A DNA stretch of 64,000 nucleotides from Sipunculus nudus (GCA_026874595.1 CM049310.1:14360058-14424057); one strand, 5' to 3'; shown: positions 38,180 to 49,539, counted from the first letter of the stretch. Numbers and translations: made by a program. Notes: a model not told the origin generated them from the sequence alone.

Positions 38180-39655
38180 TGATAAATTTTATATACGTCC
38201 CATCAGGATTAGTGTATTAGATTTTGGCGATCATTGTGAGGTTTTTTTGTTCTTTCTAATGTGTGAAATGGGCATTATGAAAATTCCGGCAATGTTTGTT
38301 CTGATAAGGTTTATGCTTGCAGCCATGGCAGCAAATTCCAAACAGTTCAACCTGTCAGCAATTATATATATCGTTCATAATATACACATCCGTTCAACAT
38401 ATACGTCATTTAGGTTTACCTGCCCTTAAGTAGTTCCCACACCTGTCCACATTCTTCACCCGTTTTAGATTTCATCCTCTACAATTGGACTGCTTACTTT
38501 TACATAAGCAAAACAATTATGTTATTTACACTTTGCCATGCATAATACGGAACAAAAGCATCATATAAAAAGAAAATAAAAAAAACCCTGCTTGACGACC
38601 CAACATGTTGCCATAGCAGCCATACCCCATTTTTTGCAAGGTCTTACATCAGTAAAGGTTATCACTGTTTGCAGGATATCCAAAATAATTTTAGAGTAAA
38701 ACTAACAGTTCGTTTCTTTGACACTTTCATTGGTCTTATGATTAAAATACTTCTAAAGTACAATTGACGTTTTTTATTCAAAGGCAGACCTTTAATATTT
38801 TCATTTAAATATACAGAGTAGTTTTTTTTAAATAGATGAGCTTCTGACGGTTTATTTAAACAGTGTTGTTGAATTTTTAAAAGCTTTTTTATATTTGTGT
38901 ACACTGATACGGATGCCAAGTATTCATGAGATTTGATTTTACCCTGCTCAGTGAAATTTTGAGTGCAAGTTCGCACATCAGATTCAATGAACATACATAT
39001 ATCTGGTTTTGAAAGGATTCATCCATGCTATTTGATTCAGGATAGTGATTGTATTTGAGCATAATGTTCTATTAACTATTTCATAAAATGGCACAGTAGG
39101 CCAATTAGACTTTCTTTACAAAAGAGTTGGATGTACCAATGTACCTTCTCTCTATTATTTAAGCAGGTGCCCTTTTTTGGAAGATTTATTGCCCCGGAAT
39201 GACATAAAGACAACTAGCTACCTCACATTATGTTGGTGATATAGACGTCTGGAATCTAGTATAGGTTCGCACTTGAAAATGTTTATAGGGTCACTTTTAT
39301 CTTCTTAGCGCCTGGCATTTACATGATTTATATTAACTACAGGGTCGTCACTTCCACGTCTTCGTTTCTGCCCAAAGGTCACTAAGTTAATTGAAGGTGC
39401 ATGCTTGCAAATTGAAGGAAGTAAGATTGGCTTCTATCGGTGGTCCGTGCTACCGACAGCCCTAGTTAATATAATAAAAATGACTTATATAGCAATCTGG
39501 CCTTAAAAAGAACATACGGCGTGAACAGAGTATGGCGTGACACAAAAGGCAGTCGTTCAAATGTGCAATGGCGTTGGCGTTGTAAGGACTTTAATGCAGT
39601 ACATGGTTGATGGATGTGATTGTTTGTAGATAATGTAGAATCAGCCTATAAGTTG

Positions 39656-39687
39656 CTCTCTCTCTCTCCCTCTCTCTCTCTCTCTCT
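39656..39687. repeat. (CT)n microsatellite
   Basis: About 16 CT units with one CCT interruption. Confidence 0.9.
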
Positions 39688-40249
39688 TGTTGTAACCTAT
39701 CGGGATGTGAATTCAATGTTGTTGACAGAACGATGGCTCCTTGAGATATGTAAATAAGTCTTTGTGATGTTTCAGGGGCGACAGAAAACGGTTCATTCAG
39801 CAAATAATGTATGAAATTAATTAACAAGAAACCGGTTACCCAATGTCCGTCCTGATGTGCCTGGCTTGTCAGCTTTGATTCCATCTAGTCGTCATCATTT
39901 TTCCCTATACATTGTATCGATGTGTGTAGCCTTTTTTCAATATACATGGAATTATTCTATTAGAATTAATGCATACTATAAACGCACTAGGGTGTAAGAT
40001 ATTTAGTTTTCAAAAGTAACTAACACTTCTCCAGACACGCTTCTCATTTCTCCCATTCTTTTAATTTTAGGCTTATTATGACTGCCGCATTTAAGCATTC
40101 ATCCTACCGGAACTCGAGATGATGTAACTTATGTTTTAATTTTGTATTGAAGATGGCGCGGCCTTAGACTTTGGTAACTTAAGTTTCAGACAAATTATAT
40201 GAACATTCCATCTGGAGGTAGAGATATTGGCGATCATTGTTAGTTAAGA

Positions 40250-40740
40250 CATAACAATAATAAAAATGTACATCACCAGAGTCCGGATCCTAGGCTTTGA
40301 TTTCTGGATACCACAACTGTTACAGTCCAGTGTGTTTTTTTTAGCACAAATAATCCACGTGAACAGTTCAAGTGAGTCTTCCCAGTTAATAGTCTAATTA
40401 AATATCGAAGACAATCTGTTGTATTTCAGAAGTTCAGTTCAGGTAAATCCCGAGGGCAAACTGAAGACAATCTATATAAAATCTGTATAAAGTCTATATG
40501 AAGTCCGTAGAATATCTGTAACTATGCAATTATCGAAGTAGGTCCCAAGACTGACGAGAAAGTCGCACCCTTTCGTTCCCGCTGATATTTTCCTTCCTCC
40601 TGGCTCTATAAACAGCACCTATTTATAGCTTTTTCACCCGAAGTCAAGAAACCTCTAGGCACGGAAATTCCAAAGAACAGACTCGAAGCTTTTAGAACAC
40701 AACGAACGCGCTTTGTGTTTACACTCTGCGAGCAAGACAG
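40250..40740 (-). mobile_element. partial LTR, Gmr1-like family, copy 7
   Basis: Aligns with bases 150-600 of copy 1. Both share AACAATAATAAAAATGTACA-type sequence, GTCCGGATCCTAGG and TTTGATTTCT, and both end near TTTACACTC-G-GAG. The left 150 bp and the terminal ends are missing, so it is truncated on both sides. It confirms a GGATCCTAGG subfamily distinct from the one with coding remnants. Confidence 0.75.
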
Positions 40741-42943
40741 AGTTAAATGTTAATTTTAAAGCAGGATACATGATATATAATATATAATATTTCATGTTAA
40801 ACTCAGAAATGGACCAAAGTTTATAATTCTAATTATTAAAATATTTTAATTCCAATACATAAAAAAAATATTCTCTGAATAAAGGGGGTGGATTATAATG
40901 ACTACCCCACCCCCGACCTAGATAACATGTCGGGGGATATATAACTCCCCCCCCCCCATTCCGTCCTGTATTGACTCCCATTTCTGCTGTTCTGCAGTAA
41001 ACAGAGCTGGCTGGCCTATCTCACGCTCTGCTGTTCTTCTCCAAATTATCTTTTGTTGACTAGCTTCCTTCTCCATTACCGTGTCAAAATCAGGGCTATT
41101 TTCGGATTCGCATTGCCCGGGATGCGAAGTACCTGTCCTATTCAACTCAACCTCCTAAGTGTGATTTCTTCACTTGTCTCTCTGGTTCCAATATTCCGTC
41201 TTATTTCTTCATTGAGATTTTTTGGGTCTGTACATTCTTTGAGTTTTCTAAGACCCTCAGATAATACAATCCAAGTGGGCATCACAAGGGCTAGAACCTT
41301 ATTCCCTCTCCGTGTTCTTCTGCATCAGCTCATGGCCAGTGCTCACTGACTTCTAAATGAAGATAGCTCATTCTCCGTGGCAAAGCCCTGGGTAGGTTTA
41401 AGATTCCAGCGCTAAAACCATTTTTCCAGCAAATTATTAAGATGTTAAGCATCCAATAGAATGTTTAATTTTGTGATTACTATACAATAGACAATTTATC
41501 CCCTTTCCTTCTTGTAGAATTATATAGCATAATTATATAAATATTGCATAGGATCCACGTTTAAATTAAAGCTAAATCTAACATCAGGCATGTCAGTGTC
41601 ATGCATGTCCATGTCATGTATCACATCAGCCCTGGTGCGATGTTAAAAATATGAAATCAAAAAGAAAATAATAAATGTAATACTTAATTATAATAATATT
41701 ATAATAATTTAAATAATAAAAATAATAATAAAAGCATTATTGCTTGATAAAGCATAGAGAAAATCAAATAATGTTAACTCATTTTTTCTTTTAGATTCGT
41801 ATGCAAGGACTGCCACACGAAAATGTACATTAAAAAGGAGAGTACGTTATCAAGAAACATTTTGAACGTTACCTATATTTTAAATGCCGTATATATTACC
41901 TGTTACACAAGGGTGCTTAACTAGTTACAGGTAATTTAAAAGTTTGTGACAACGAAAAAAATCTTTGGCTCAAATACGACATTGGCTAAAATATGTATTA
42001 TCGCTATAATTTTCTGGTTTTCTCATCTTTCAGAGAGGGAATAAAATACCGTGAGAGCACTAGAATTGATCCACTGATCGATTTGTGTAAAATGAAACCT
42101 TTTTGAGGCTTTTTTATTATGCTTCTTGGCAAATAAGTCCTACATTTCCCGACTTTAATGTTAGACTGTGTATTATCCGTTTCGGGTATTATTGATTCTT
42201 CTCTGAGAGAGACATTATTTAAGAGCACCATATTCTGAGGTCGAAACTTTAACCACATGAAACCCATGTTTATTTTGTCAGAGTCCACTGGCCTCGAGCT
42301 GCGAGCCGACCATACGTAAAATGGTCATGAGAAATAAATAAGTTTATGTTAAACAGACTTTGAATCGCTTAGCGGTGCCTGAATCAATTCGACTGTCCAT
42401 AATCCCTTACTATTCGGTTCCTCATTCGACTATTCACTTATTTTAAACAATCATAAAAATCTGTCTAAGACATACATCTAATAGTTTAAGTAAATTTCTT
42501 TCTAGATGACGCTAAGTTAGCACCATACTAATAATACACTTTTAAATGTTCTCACAAATTGCGTCACTGACATTTATAGAACTTCGATTACAAAGCTCCA
42601 GTTATTTGTATTATTTAAACAGCTCTAGTTTCCAACATGGAAGTGCACAATCCTTCTTACCACAGTGTACATTGGAGGTCGCTTTATATTCTCACCACTT
42701 CGTTCAATCATATATATCACTAGCTTATCCTACCCTGTTCTTTTTTCCACTTGAAGACCAGTTTAGTTTCATTTCAAATATAAAATAAATATAGGCTAAA
42801 TTATTTTGATATTAATAGATAACCTGACAACACACCCGCGACAAGTGTTAATTTGTTCCGAACAGGCCATAGCAATAACATGTCTTTAGAGAGTTCGTAA
42901 ATTAATAAGCAATAGATAAGGTAAACTTTCTTTTTTCAAATTC

Positions 42944-43293
42944 CTACTTAATAAAATAAAATCGTGCTTGTTGATGCTCTAGGTACAACATGGCATTTTG
43001 TAATGTCTGACTGTATAAAGTCTCAGTACATGTAAACATACGGAGGTTCTCAAGTCCAGTAACAAACTTTCTGTCTTGATACACAGTTGTAGTTGCTGAC
43101 AGGTGGCACTGCGATAAGCCCTTCGAAAAATAAATTGACAAATTTCTGGATTTATATAGAAATAAGAATAATCATCCTCCTTTAGGCCACAATTTGCATC
43201 ATTCCCGAGAGTTCTAGAGCAATGATATCCGAGGCATGGCCACAGAGGTCTTCCGTGAATTATTATACAAATTTCTTCCAAGTCTCTTACCAA
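42944..43293 (-). pseudogene. unassigned eroded coding fragment (weak)
   Basis: Two minus-strand frames overlap: 42979-43293 (104 codons, begins MVRDLEEICIIIHGRPLWPC) and 42944-43141 (65 codons, contains TTTVYQDRKFVTGLENLRM). The first half of one and the second half of the other both have protein-like composition. This is what a once-continuous frame broken near 43140 would look like. HGRPLW-type sequence appears in some transposase-like proteins, but I do not recognise the family. It may be chance. Confidence 0.2.
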
Positions 43294-44017
43294 ATCGGCA
43301 ATGCTTAGATATTATTTGTTCATTGTGATGCATATTCACTCAGCATAGGGAGTGCTAATGGTCCCTGTATATGCTCAGTGGATGGACGGATACCATTGTG
43401 TGTAAATCGGAGCCACTGTGGGTCAATCTATATCAGTGTGCAATGATTTTACAAACAACATGTATATAACGTTGTCTTGTCTTCATTGAGATAGAAATTG
43501 TTAATATCGCCTCAGGACGCCGCCATTCATGCCCATGGAGACGAATACCACATCTTTTCAATAAGTTAATGACATATGCCCCATACTTTCAGTAGGATTT
43601 CTTCTTATACTTTAAAACGTATGTGTCAACCGATTGGGTCGGTTTAAGCTAGAACTCAAGATAGATGTTCGACATGCATTATTTCTTTTATGAAACTTAA
43701 GAAAGGTTTCTACATATATCATGTCATTCACGACAACATTCACGACAATTATGTTTCAGTGTAACGCTGTTAACGTAATCTGTTTATAAAAAGAAAGTTT
43801 CGATGAATAAACATAGTATTACATCTATTATTTTTTTTTATAATTTCTTTCAAGGTTACAAAAAAATTACGTCTTTTTTATGGATGCTATGTGGGCATTT
43901 ATATATGCCGGTATATTCAATTATGAATCATAAGACTACATGTTGTAAGTGTTTGTAGTATCTTTATCAGATATATTCATCAAAACAAAATAATGTATGT
44001 TAATATTTATCTTTCAC

Positions 44018-44019
44018 AG
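44018..44019 (+). other. 3' splice acceptor of the GPCR exon
   Basis: TTATCTTTCACAG|G has a pyrimidine tract and CAG 20 bp upstream of the GPCR ATG. It suggests a 5' non-coding exon lies elsewhere and that the coding region is intronless. Confidence 0.5.
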
Positions 44020-44039
44020 GCTCACCTGACTAACACAAT

Positions 44040-45056
44040 ATGTCCCAAACGAGAAACATAACATCCACTGCTTGGACGCCTTATAACATGACGGAGGATC
44101 CGTGGGATTTCTTTACCGATTATGACGACACCGGATATGAAAAAGTCAGTTACGTCATAGGGACTGTTACCACGGCAATAGCCAGCCTCGCTGTAGTTGA
44201 GAACATAATTGCGCTTATTTTGCTGGGACTAAAAAGTAATGCCGTAATTCGGACTAGAAGGGGTTTCACCATCTCCCTGGCCCTAGCGGATACGTTAGTT
44301 GGGCTGAGCTGGACCGTGTTCTTTCTAGTGTTGAGATTTCACGTGACCGCAGGTATCTTAATGCACTATTTATCATCATTTATTATGTCAGTATGTACTG
44401 CTGGTCTGTGGTCGTTATTTTCGTTGGTCTTAGACCGGTATCTGGTTATTCGAAACCCACTTAGGCCGAGCAACATCGCCAAGGCGCGAATTCCTATAGT
44501 TTGTCTCTTCATCTGGATTTTATCAATTGGAGTGAACTTCAGCAATCTCGCCATTGAGAATCCCATCTTATACGTGTTGTTAATGTTCATACCGCGTCTG
44601 CCGCCATGTTTTGGAAGTATTATCCTCTACTTGATGATCCATAGAATAGCGTTCAAATCTAAACAGAGGATGACCCGGAAACGCACCGACAACCGGTTTG
44701 AACCGGTTGGAGCTGGTTCTTTTACCAGCCAGCTTCGAGAAGCGAAGCGCTCGGTGTTTCTTTTCAGTATTGTCTGTCTCGTGTATATATTAGGACTGGT
44801 GACTCACGTATCGTTGTATATAGTTCAGATAAAACGTTGTGAACTTGGCTGCGTGGTGGAAGACCATTATGGGATTATTATTTCGCAGGAGGTGTCGAAA
44901 GCCGTTTTGATTGGATCATCGGCACTGAATCCATGGATCCATACTTTTCGCATCCGGTCGTTTTATCTGTATGTCAAACGTGGTTTGTGCCCAGGAAAAA
45001 TCAACCAGTCAGCATCCTTCGATAACGCTGGAACTTCCGCCGTTCCAATGATGTGA
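44040..45056 (+). CDS. rhodopsin-class GPCR, MECA-like orphan receptor
   Basis: This is a complete 338-residue seven-helix receptor in one exon, acting in the plasma membrane through G proteins. The N-terminus has two N-glycosylation sites (N6, N16) and an acidic stretch (PWDFFTDYDDT). Helices lie at about 36-64, 75-100, 105-131, 150-170, 174-201, 236-263 and 280-303. TM2 has SLALAD, TM3 ends in DRY (132-134), TM4 has W159, and TM7 has NPWIH (297-301) in place of NPxxY. The cysteine expected 25 residues before the DRY arginine is a methionine (M108). Extracellular loop 2 is very short, loop 3 has C267 and C271, and CWxP is absent from TM6. Loss of the TM3 cysteine, a short loop 2 and a paired-cysteine loop 3 are known features of melanocortin, EDG, cannabinoid and adenosine receptors. 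The ligand is unknown and subfamily placement is inference. The first ATG of the frame is used, just after a splice acceptor. Confidence 0.92.
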   Translation: MSQTRNITSTAWTPYNMTEDPWDFFTDYDDTGYEKVSYVIGTVTTAIASLAVVENIIALILLGLKSNAVIRTRRGFTISLALADTLVGLSWTVFFLVLRFHVTAGILMHYLSSFIMSVCTAGLWSLFSLVLDRYLVIRNPLRPSNIAKARIPIVCLFIWILSIGVNFSNLAIENPILYVLLMFIPRLPPCFGSIILYLMIHRIAFKSKQRMTRKRTDNRFEPVGAGSFTSQLREAKRSVFLFSIVCLVYILGLVTHVSLYIVQIKRCELGCVVEDHYGIIISQEVSKAVLIGSSALNPWIHTFRIRSFYLYVKRGLCPGKINQSASFDNAGTSAVPMM

Positions 45057-45182
45057 AATTCATTTCTCCAATGGTCCGAGATTCACACCTTTGAATATAT
45101 CAACAGAGTATTTAACCTGAAATGAATTAAGAACATATTCTGATGAACACACGCAGAATGGTCAGGGGTAGCATTCCGTATA

Positions 45183-45330
45183 CAGCGGAATGGCGTTGTG
45201 GTTCGGGCGTTAGACTTGTGACTGCAAGGTCGTGGGTTCGTGTCCCCTTCGAACCATCATGAGAATCCTGGCCAACATCTTACAAAGGTGAATCCTTTAT
45301 ATCCAGGAGTTAAATGGTACTGGTCATGGG
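45183..45330 (+). mobile_element. tRNA-derived SINE
   Basis: A tRNA-like head holds box A TGGCGTTGTGG (45191-45201) and box B GGTTCGTGTCC (45235-45245), 34 bp apart, the usual internal pol III promoter spacing. The body runs through CATGAGAATCCTGGCC and TAAATGGTACTGGTCATGGG to about 45330. The tail and target duplication are unclear. It lies 127 bp after the GPCR stop and before a candidate poly(A) signal, so it may be transcribed within that 3' UTR. Confidence 0.7.
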
Positions 45331-45714
45331 CGGCACCCCAAAAAGTAGAATGAATATCCCCATGGACCCTTTATAGTGTGTTTGTGGGTGTATATTCCCC
45401 GGGAACCGACAAAAGATACAGGAATAAAAAGCCGAGGAAGGAAATGTATTACTCTCTCTGAGACAGACAGGAGACTCTTATCGTTATTGATATCAGAATA
45501 TAATGGTACCACCTTTACCATTACAAAACGCTAGTGTGGCTCTTGACAAATACTGTTTTCGTTTACAATGGAATTTAAGGTGTGGCCTTTCTCTCATGGA
45601 ACGTGTTGGCCAATTGTATGTACCATCAGTGAACTTGGTAATGCTCACAAATTAGTACATACAGTGTACTACTGCTATTTCTCTCAAGCTCACACCGGTG
45701 TATTCATAGAATTA

Positions 45715-45720
45715 AATAAA
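45715..45720 (+). terminator. candidate poly(A) signal AATAAA
   Basis: AATAAA lies 659 bp after the GPCR stop, followed by a GTTTTATTCTC stretch. It would give a 3' UTR of about 680 bp that contains the SINE. Confidence 0.3.
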
Positions 45721-45756
45721 ATGTTTTATTCTCTTAGATAAACGAATTTAGAACAT

Positions 45757-45791
45757 ATATATATATATTTATATATACATACATTTATATA

Positions 45792-45848
<57 letters not shown>
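45757..45848. repeat. (AT)n-rich microsatellite
   Basis: Several AT blocks with ACATACATT interruptions. Confidence 0.95.
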
Positions 45849-45852
<4 letters not shown>

Positions 45853-47311
45853 CATGGGTCGAATACAGGAAAAATGTATTCGAATACGAATACAGCAGAG
45901 GTACACGAATACGAATACGAATACAAATACTCCAAAACAGAAATGTATTCGAATACGAATACGAATACAAATATGAATGTATTCATGAATATCAATATGA
46001 ATACAATTTACTAAAACAAAAAGAAACTATCAAGTATCATTTTATGTTTAATACAATTAACTGCAATCATCATATATTCACGCTTGCAAAATGTAATTAG
46101 TCCAAAATTCAAAATATTCATGTAACCCGCTGTGTATACATTAATTTCCAAACCGCATAAGAGTTTCATATATTATGGTAGTTTGTTACACAAAATATAT
46201 AAATGAATGTTTCTTTCAGGGTTGGGGCCAGGTACTTGTACCTGTGCCTTTCATAGGTACATATTTCAGATTACCTCTACTAGTACCTGTACCTGGCTGT
46301 CATAAGTAGGAAGTACCTTGTACTCGTACATGGAACTAAACTACCTGTACCTGGTACAAATTTGATACTGGTACTTGAAATGGACACCAGGCTTGGGTCA
46401 ATTGCGTGTACAAAGCTGTCACCCCTGTCAGGGCAGTTAGCCATCTTAGGCAGGGGTAATTACAAAGCATTCATCCTTGCTGCCTTTGCAGCTAGCTAAC
46501 AAGTTGGTCTGCCTCCAGCCTCTTAAACTAGAAGTTCAATGCAGCATTATATTATCAGCTAAGTATACAACAACCAACAAAGGATAAAAACAGGGGGTTG
46601 TCTACATGCCCCATGTCTAAAGTTGGCTAGTATGTACACTGAACAGGGTTCTGGCTAGTTACATGTAGCTGTAACTATAGGTACACAATTCACAGATTTG
46701 TGAATTACAGGTTTACCAAGATACTGGAAATGGACATCAGGGTTGGTCAAGTAAGGTACTGAACTGTCATCCCTGGCAGGGCTGTTACCTTAGTCACTCA
46801 GGGATAACTATTAAGCTTTCAGCCCTTTAACTTGAGTGGTCTTGGGCTTGTAGCATGCTGGCCTAGCTACCTCCAGCCTCTACACAGGAAGTTCATTGTG
46901 GCATTATCAGATATAAAGGATACAGAGCAAAGGATATGGACAGCGTTGCTTGCCCAATATAGATACCTGTTGTCTAGTATGTATAAAGAACACTGGTTTA
47001 TGATAAATGCAGAAGTAAAAAGGGTCTGACTGATGGAGACGTACATACACATAAAAGAATAAACACATTAATATTAATTTAATACGAATAAAGTAAAAAA
47101 AAATGTCAAAATGTGTAAAAAAAGATTGTTAGTGTACATGTGTTAAGTCGGTCAAAATAATTCACTACTGAAATAATGGTTCATTTTTTTCAAAATGGAT
47201 TAAGGACAAAAGGTAAACAACATTAATGTATACTGCATCTATTCATGAAAAGTATTCATGAATGTGAATACTTCTGCAATGTATTTGAATACGAATACAA
47301 ATACGAATGGC
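45849..47311. mobile_element. hexamer-rich repeat block, possible hAT-like remnant
   Basis: The left edge reads CAGACATGGGTCGAATAC, then many GAATAC/GTATTC hexamers to about 46000. GAATAC hexamers reappear at 47240-47311. CAG-ATGGGT-type ends followed by short palindromic words resemble the ends of hAT transposons. A GTACCT-rich block at 46217-46375 begins CAGGGTTGGGGCCAGG. There is no transposase frame and no right-hand terminal repeat. The right side is cut by the LINE that follows. Confidence 0.3.
46365..47010. repeat. tandem duplication, two units of about 350 bp
   Basis: Unit 1 (about 46365-46720) and unit 2 (46721-47010) match in order: GAAATGGACA-CAGG-TTGG, CTGTCA-CCCTG-CAGGGC-GTTA, CTCCAGCCTCT, GGAAGTTCA-TG-GCATTAT, and CTAGTATGTA. 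The period is 350 bp (46381 to 46731). Many substitutions show it is old. Confidence 0.7.
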
Positions 47312-47460
47312 TATTAAAGGAATGGAATGATACCATAACAGTGAGGGCTAATGTGGAGGAAAATGAAAAAGGGCTTCGTTTAGGAGCTGATGATTTCTGG
47401 CCAGAAAATGTCAGATGCAGATCTTGGGTTTTTAGGGAAAATAAAAACTCCAGAGATTAG
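47312..47460 (+). pseudogene. LINE ORF1 C-terminal remnant (probable)
   Basis: The last about 45 codons of an open frame ending at 47460 read as a possible ORF1 tail, with DDFWPENVRCRSWVF. W-P-x-x-(V/I)-x-(C/V)-R-x-W/F is a pattern I associate with the C-terminal region of LINE ORF1 proteins. The upstream part of the same frame runs into GAATAC repeats and is not coding. The spacing of 84 bp to the endonuclease ATG is reasonable for an ORF1-ORF2 junction. Confidence 0.4.
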
Positions 47461-47544
47461 ATTTTTTTTGTTGGGATTACTTACAATTTATACACTCTTA
47501 GTTAAGGGATTGTTTCTTCAATGTAAATCACAATATATAACTTT

Positions 47545-48621
47545 ATGGACTCTCTGAATATTATCTCATACAACTGTCGTGGTGCAATGTCATCGTTTGC
47601 TTATATTAATGTACTCTTAAGGCAATGTGACTTTCTTTGTCTTCAGGAACATCATCTATATCCAGATTGTAAAGATTATCTGGATACTCTAGACAGTGAT
47701 TTTAAGGCATATGTAAAATGTGATGCTGGCCTATCTGTATATGACGAAAGAAGAATTAGAAAAGGCGGTGTGGCTATATTATGGAGAAAGAATTTAGATT
47801 ATGCCGTAGAACTATTAAGGGAAGTAGAAAATGATAGAATAATGTGCTTAACATTACGAGTTAAAGGGCAAAGACCAATATATTTGATAAATGTGTATAT
47901 GCCGTCATCGAACTATCCTATTGATTTCTATAGGGAGACCATTGATGAGCTTCAAACCTTGCATGATTTTTATAGTCAGTGGGGACAGGTTATAATACTT
48001 GGAGATATGAATGCACAATTAGGTCTTTTGGCTGGCCCAAACGCAAAAGGCTCTCAATCTTACAGGGGGAAATTATTTCTCGAGTTTCTTAGTTGTAACA
48101 ACATGATGTCACTGATATGTAGTAGCCTATGTAATGGAGCGAATGATACTTATATTTGCCCTGTTAAGGGCATTGGTACTCAAATTGACCATATATGTAT
48201 GTCTAGGGGACAATTGATGGACATTAAAAGAATCATTGTGCATGAGGATAATATCTTAAACACATCAGATCATAACCCAGTACAAGTACAGGTCACCTAC
48301 AGTATGCCTCGATTCATACCAAAATTTAGGCCAATATTTAGATGGGACAATGCAGATGCTAATTTTTATAAACGGACCCTAAGTGGGCTGCTTCAAGGAT
48401 ATAATATGTTGAATGATACTATTAGGGACTGTTCTGAAATCGACAAGTATGCTAATAATATTGTAGAATGTGTTTATAGGGCATCTGTTGACAGTATACC
48501 TCGTTCTAATTTTTGTTCTCATAAACGTCCGTACTGGGATTCAGAGCTGAAGGAAGCTCACAATAGACAGAGGGAACTGAGGATTCAGTGGATTAACCAT
48601 GGGAGATTACGGGGGGGGTGA
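47545..48621 (+). pseudogene. LINE ORF2 N-terminal part: APE-type endonuclease
   Basis: 358 codons. The exonuclease-endonuclease-phosphatase fold is complete. It has N10 in SYNCRG, E35 in LQEH, Y118 in NVYMPS, D154 and N156 in GDMNAQ, D215 in QIDHI, and S241-D242-H243 in SDHNPV. In this family the enzyme nicks target DNA to start target-primed reverse transcription. The frame ends at TGA 48619-48621, directly after an eight-G run (48611-48618). The reverse transcriptase continues in the +1 frame, so one extra G is the likely break. Confidence 0.9.
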
Positions 48622-49483
48622 TCAGTATTTTAAACATTATAAAGCTGCGAAAAAGCTTTTTGGTAAATTACTAAGGAATAAAGCTATACAATTTGAACAA
48701 CAGGAATACAACAAACTGGATACTATAGAGGAGTTAGATGTAAAATTGTTTTGGAAAAATATTAGGGTAAAACGGGAACCAATGCCAACATTTCATCAAA
48801 TCGTTGAAGATGGGGTAGCATATAGTACCCCATCAGAGCTGAGATACCGATGGAAAACGCATTTTGATAAACTGCTTAATGAATCAGATGAGGACTTTGT
48901 TAAATTTGATCAAATATTTTATCATAATATTAATAAAAGGGTAGGTGAGATAAATATGAATATGTCCAAAAACATGGACCGGACCGGTTGTTTATCTGAG
49001 CCGGTAACTAGTGAGGAATTAAAACGTATAATTCGACAACTTCCTAATGGTAAAGCAGCGGGATATGATATGTTAACATATGAACACTTTAAAAAAGCCG
49101 GGATGGATCTGCTTGGGAAAGTGTCAGAGTTATTTAGTGCAATCATTCGACATGCTTATATTCCTAAATCATTCAAACATAGCCTCATAATCCCCATCTA
49201 TAAAGGCAATAGAAAACCTAAAAATAAAATTGATTCATACAGAGGAGTAACCTTGATGCCAGTTATAAGCAAAATATTTGAGAAAGTAATTTGGGAAAGA
49301 ATCCAGCCGTGGATAAAGGAAAGGGGATTTCCTAATCATCAACAATTTGCATGCCGTAAGAAATGCAGTAACATAACTGCTTCATATTCACTTCAGGAAT
49401 TGGTGAACCATTATGTCGAAAGAGGAGGTAGGGTGTATACATGTTTTTTAGATTGTGAAAAAGCTTATGATAGGGTATGGTAG
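48599..49483 (+). pseudogene. LINE ORF2 middle part: reverse transcriptase fingers
   Basis: 294 codons, overlapping the previous frame by 23 bp around the G run. The first ATG is not a real start. It has a linker, then RT motifs: LPNGKAAGYDMLTYEHFKKA, LIIPIYKG, SYRGVTLMP (RT-2 type), and motif A FLDCEKAYDRVW with the catalytic aspartate. It stops at TAG 49481-49483, right after DRVW. Related elements continue here into an N-G-L-L-Y-K-I type sequence, and the same reading is visible past the stop. A second shift near 49530 moves the frame again. Confidence 0.85.
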
Positions 49484-49539
49484 AACGGCTTACTTTATAA
49501 AATACACAAATTTGGATTAACTGATAAATATGGTATATT

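Larger units (their letters stand above)
35657..40249. other. intergenic, very AT-rich, no supported gene
   Basis: No gene is recognised. It includes two full CRE octamers (35875, 37860), two copies of a short dispersed repeat (35890-35962 and 37512-37575), (AT)n at 38129-38177 and (CT)n at 39656-39687. The longest frame (38662-38994, minus, 110 codons) has no recognisable motif. Confidence 0.55.
40741..44019. other. intergenic upstream of the GPCR exon
   Basis: No supported gene. A minus-strand region at 42944-43293 contains two overlapping peptide-like frames described separately. A 94-codon minus frame at 42004-42288 has no recognisable motif. The region must hold intron sequence if the acceptor at 44018 is used. 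Confidence 0.5.

Noticed and set aside
38662-38994. 110-codon minus-strand frame as a gene
   Set aside because: No motif, no ATG or splice context, AT-rich lysine/isoleucine-heavy composition expected by chance here.
45183-45260. Functional tRNA gene
   Set aside because: Box B has a mismatch, no acceptor-stem pairing can be drawn, and SINE body sequence follows.
45726-45995. IYIYIY and EYIFVF-type open frames across microsatellites (also at 8277, 16970, 27768, 32018, 34465, 38067, 54459 and 63423)
   Set aside because: They are translations of (AT)n or hexamer repeats, not proteins.
48599-48700. Separate reverse transcriptase gene starting at the 48599 ATG
   Set aside because: The ATG lies inside the endonuclease frame; the protein is the continuation of one ORF after a frame break.
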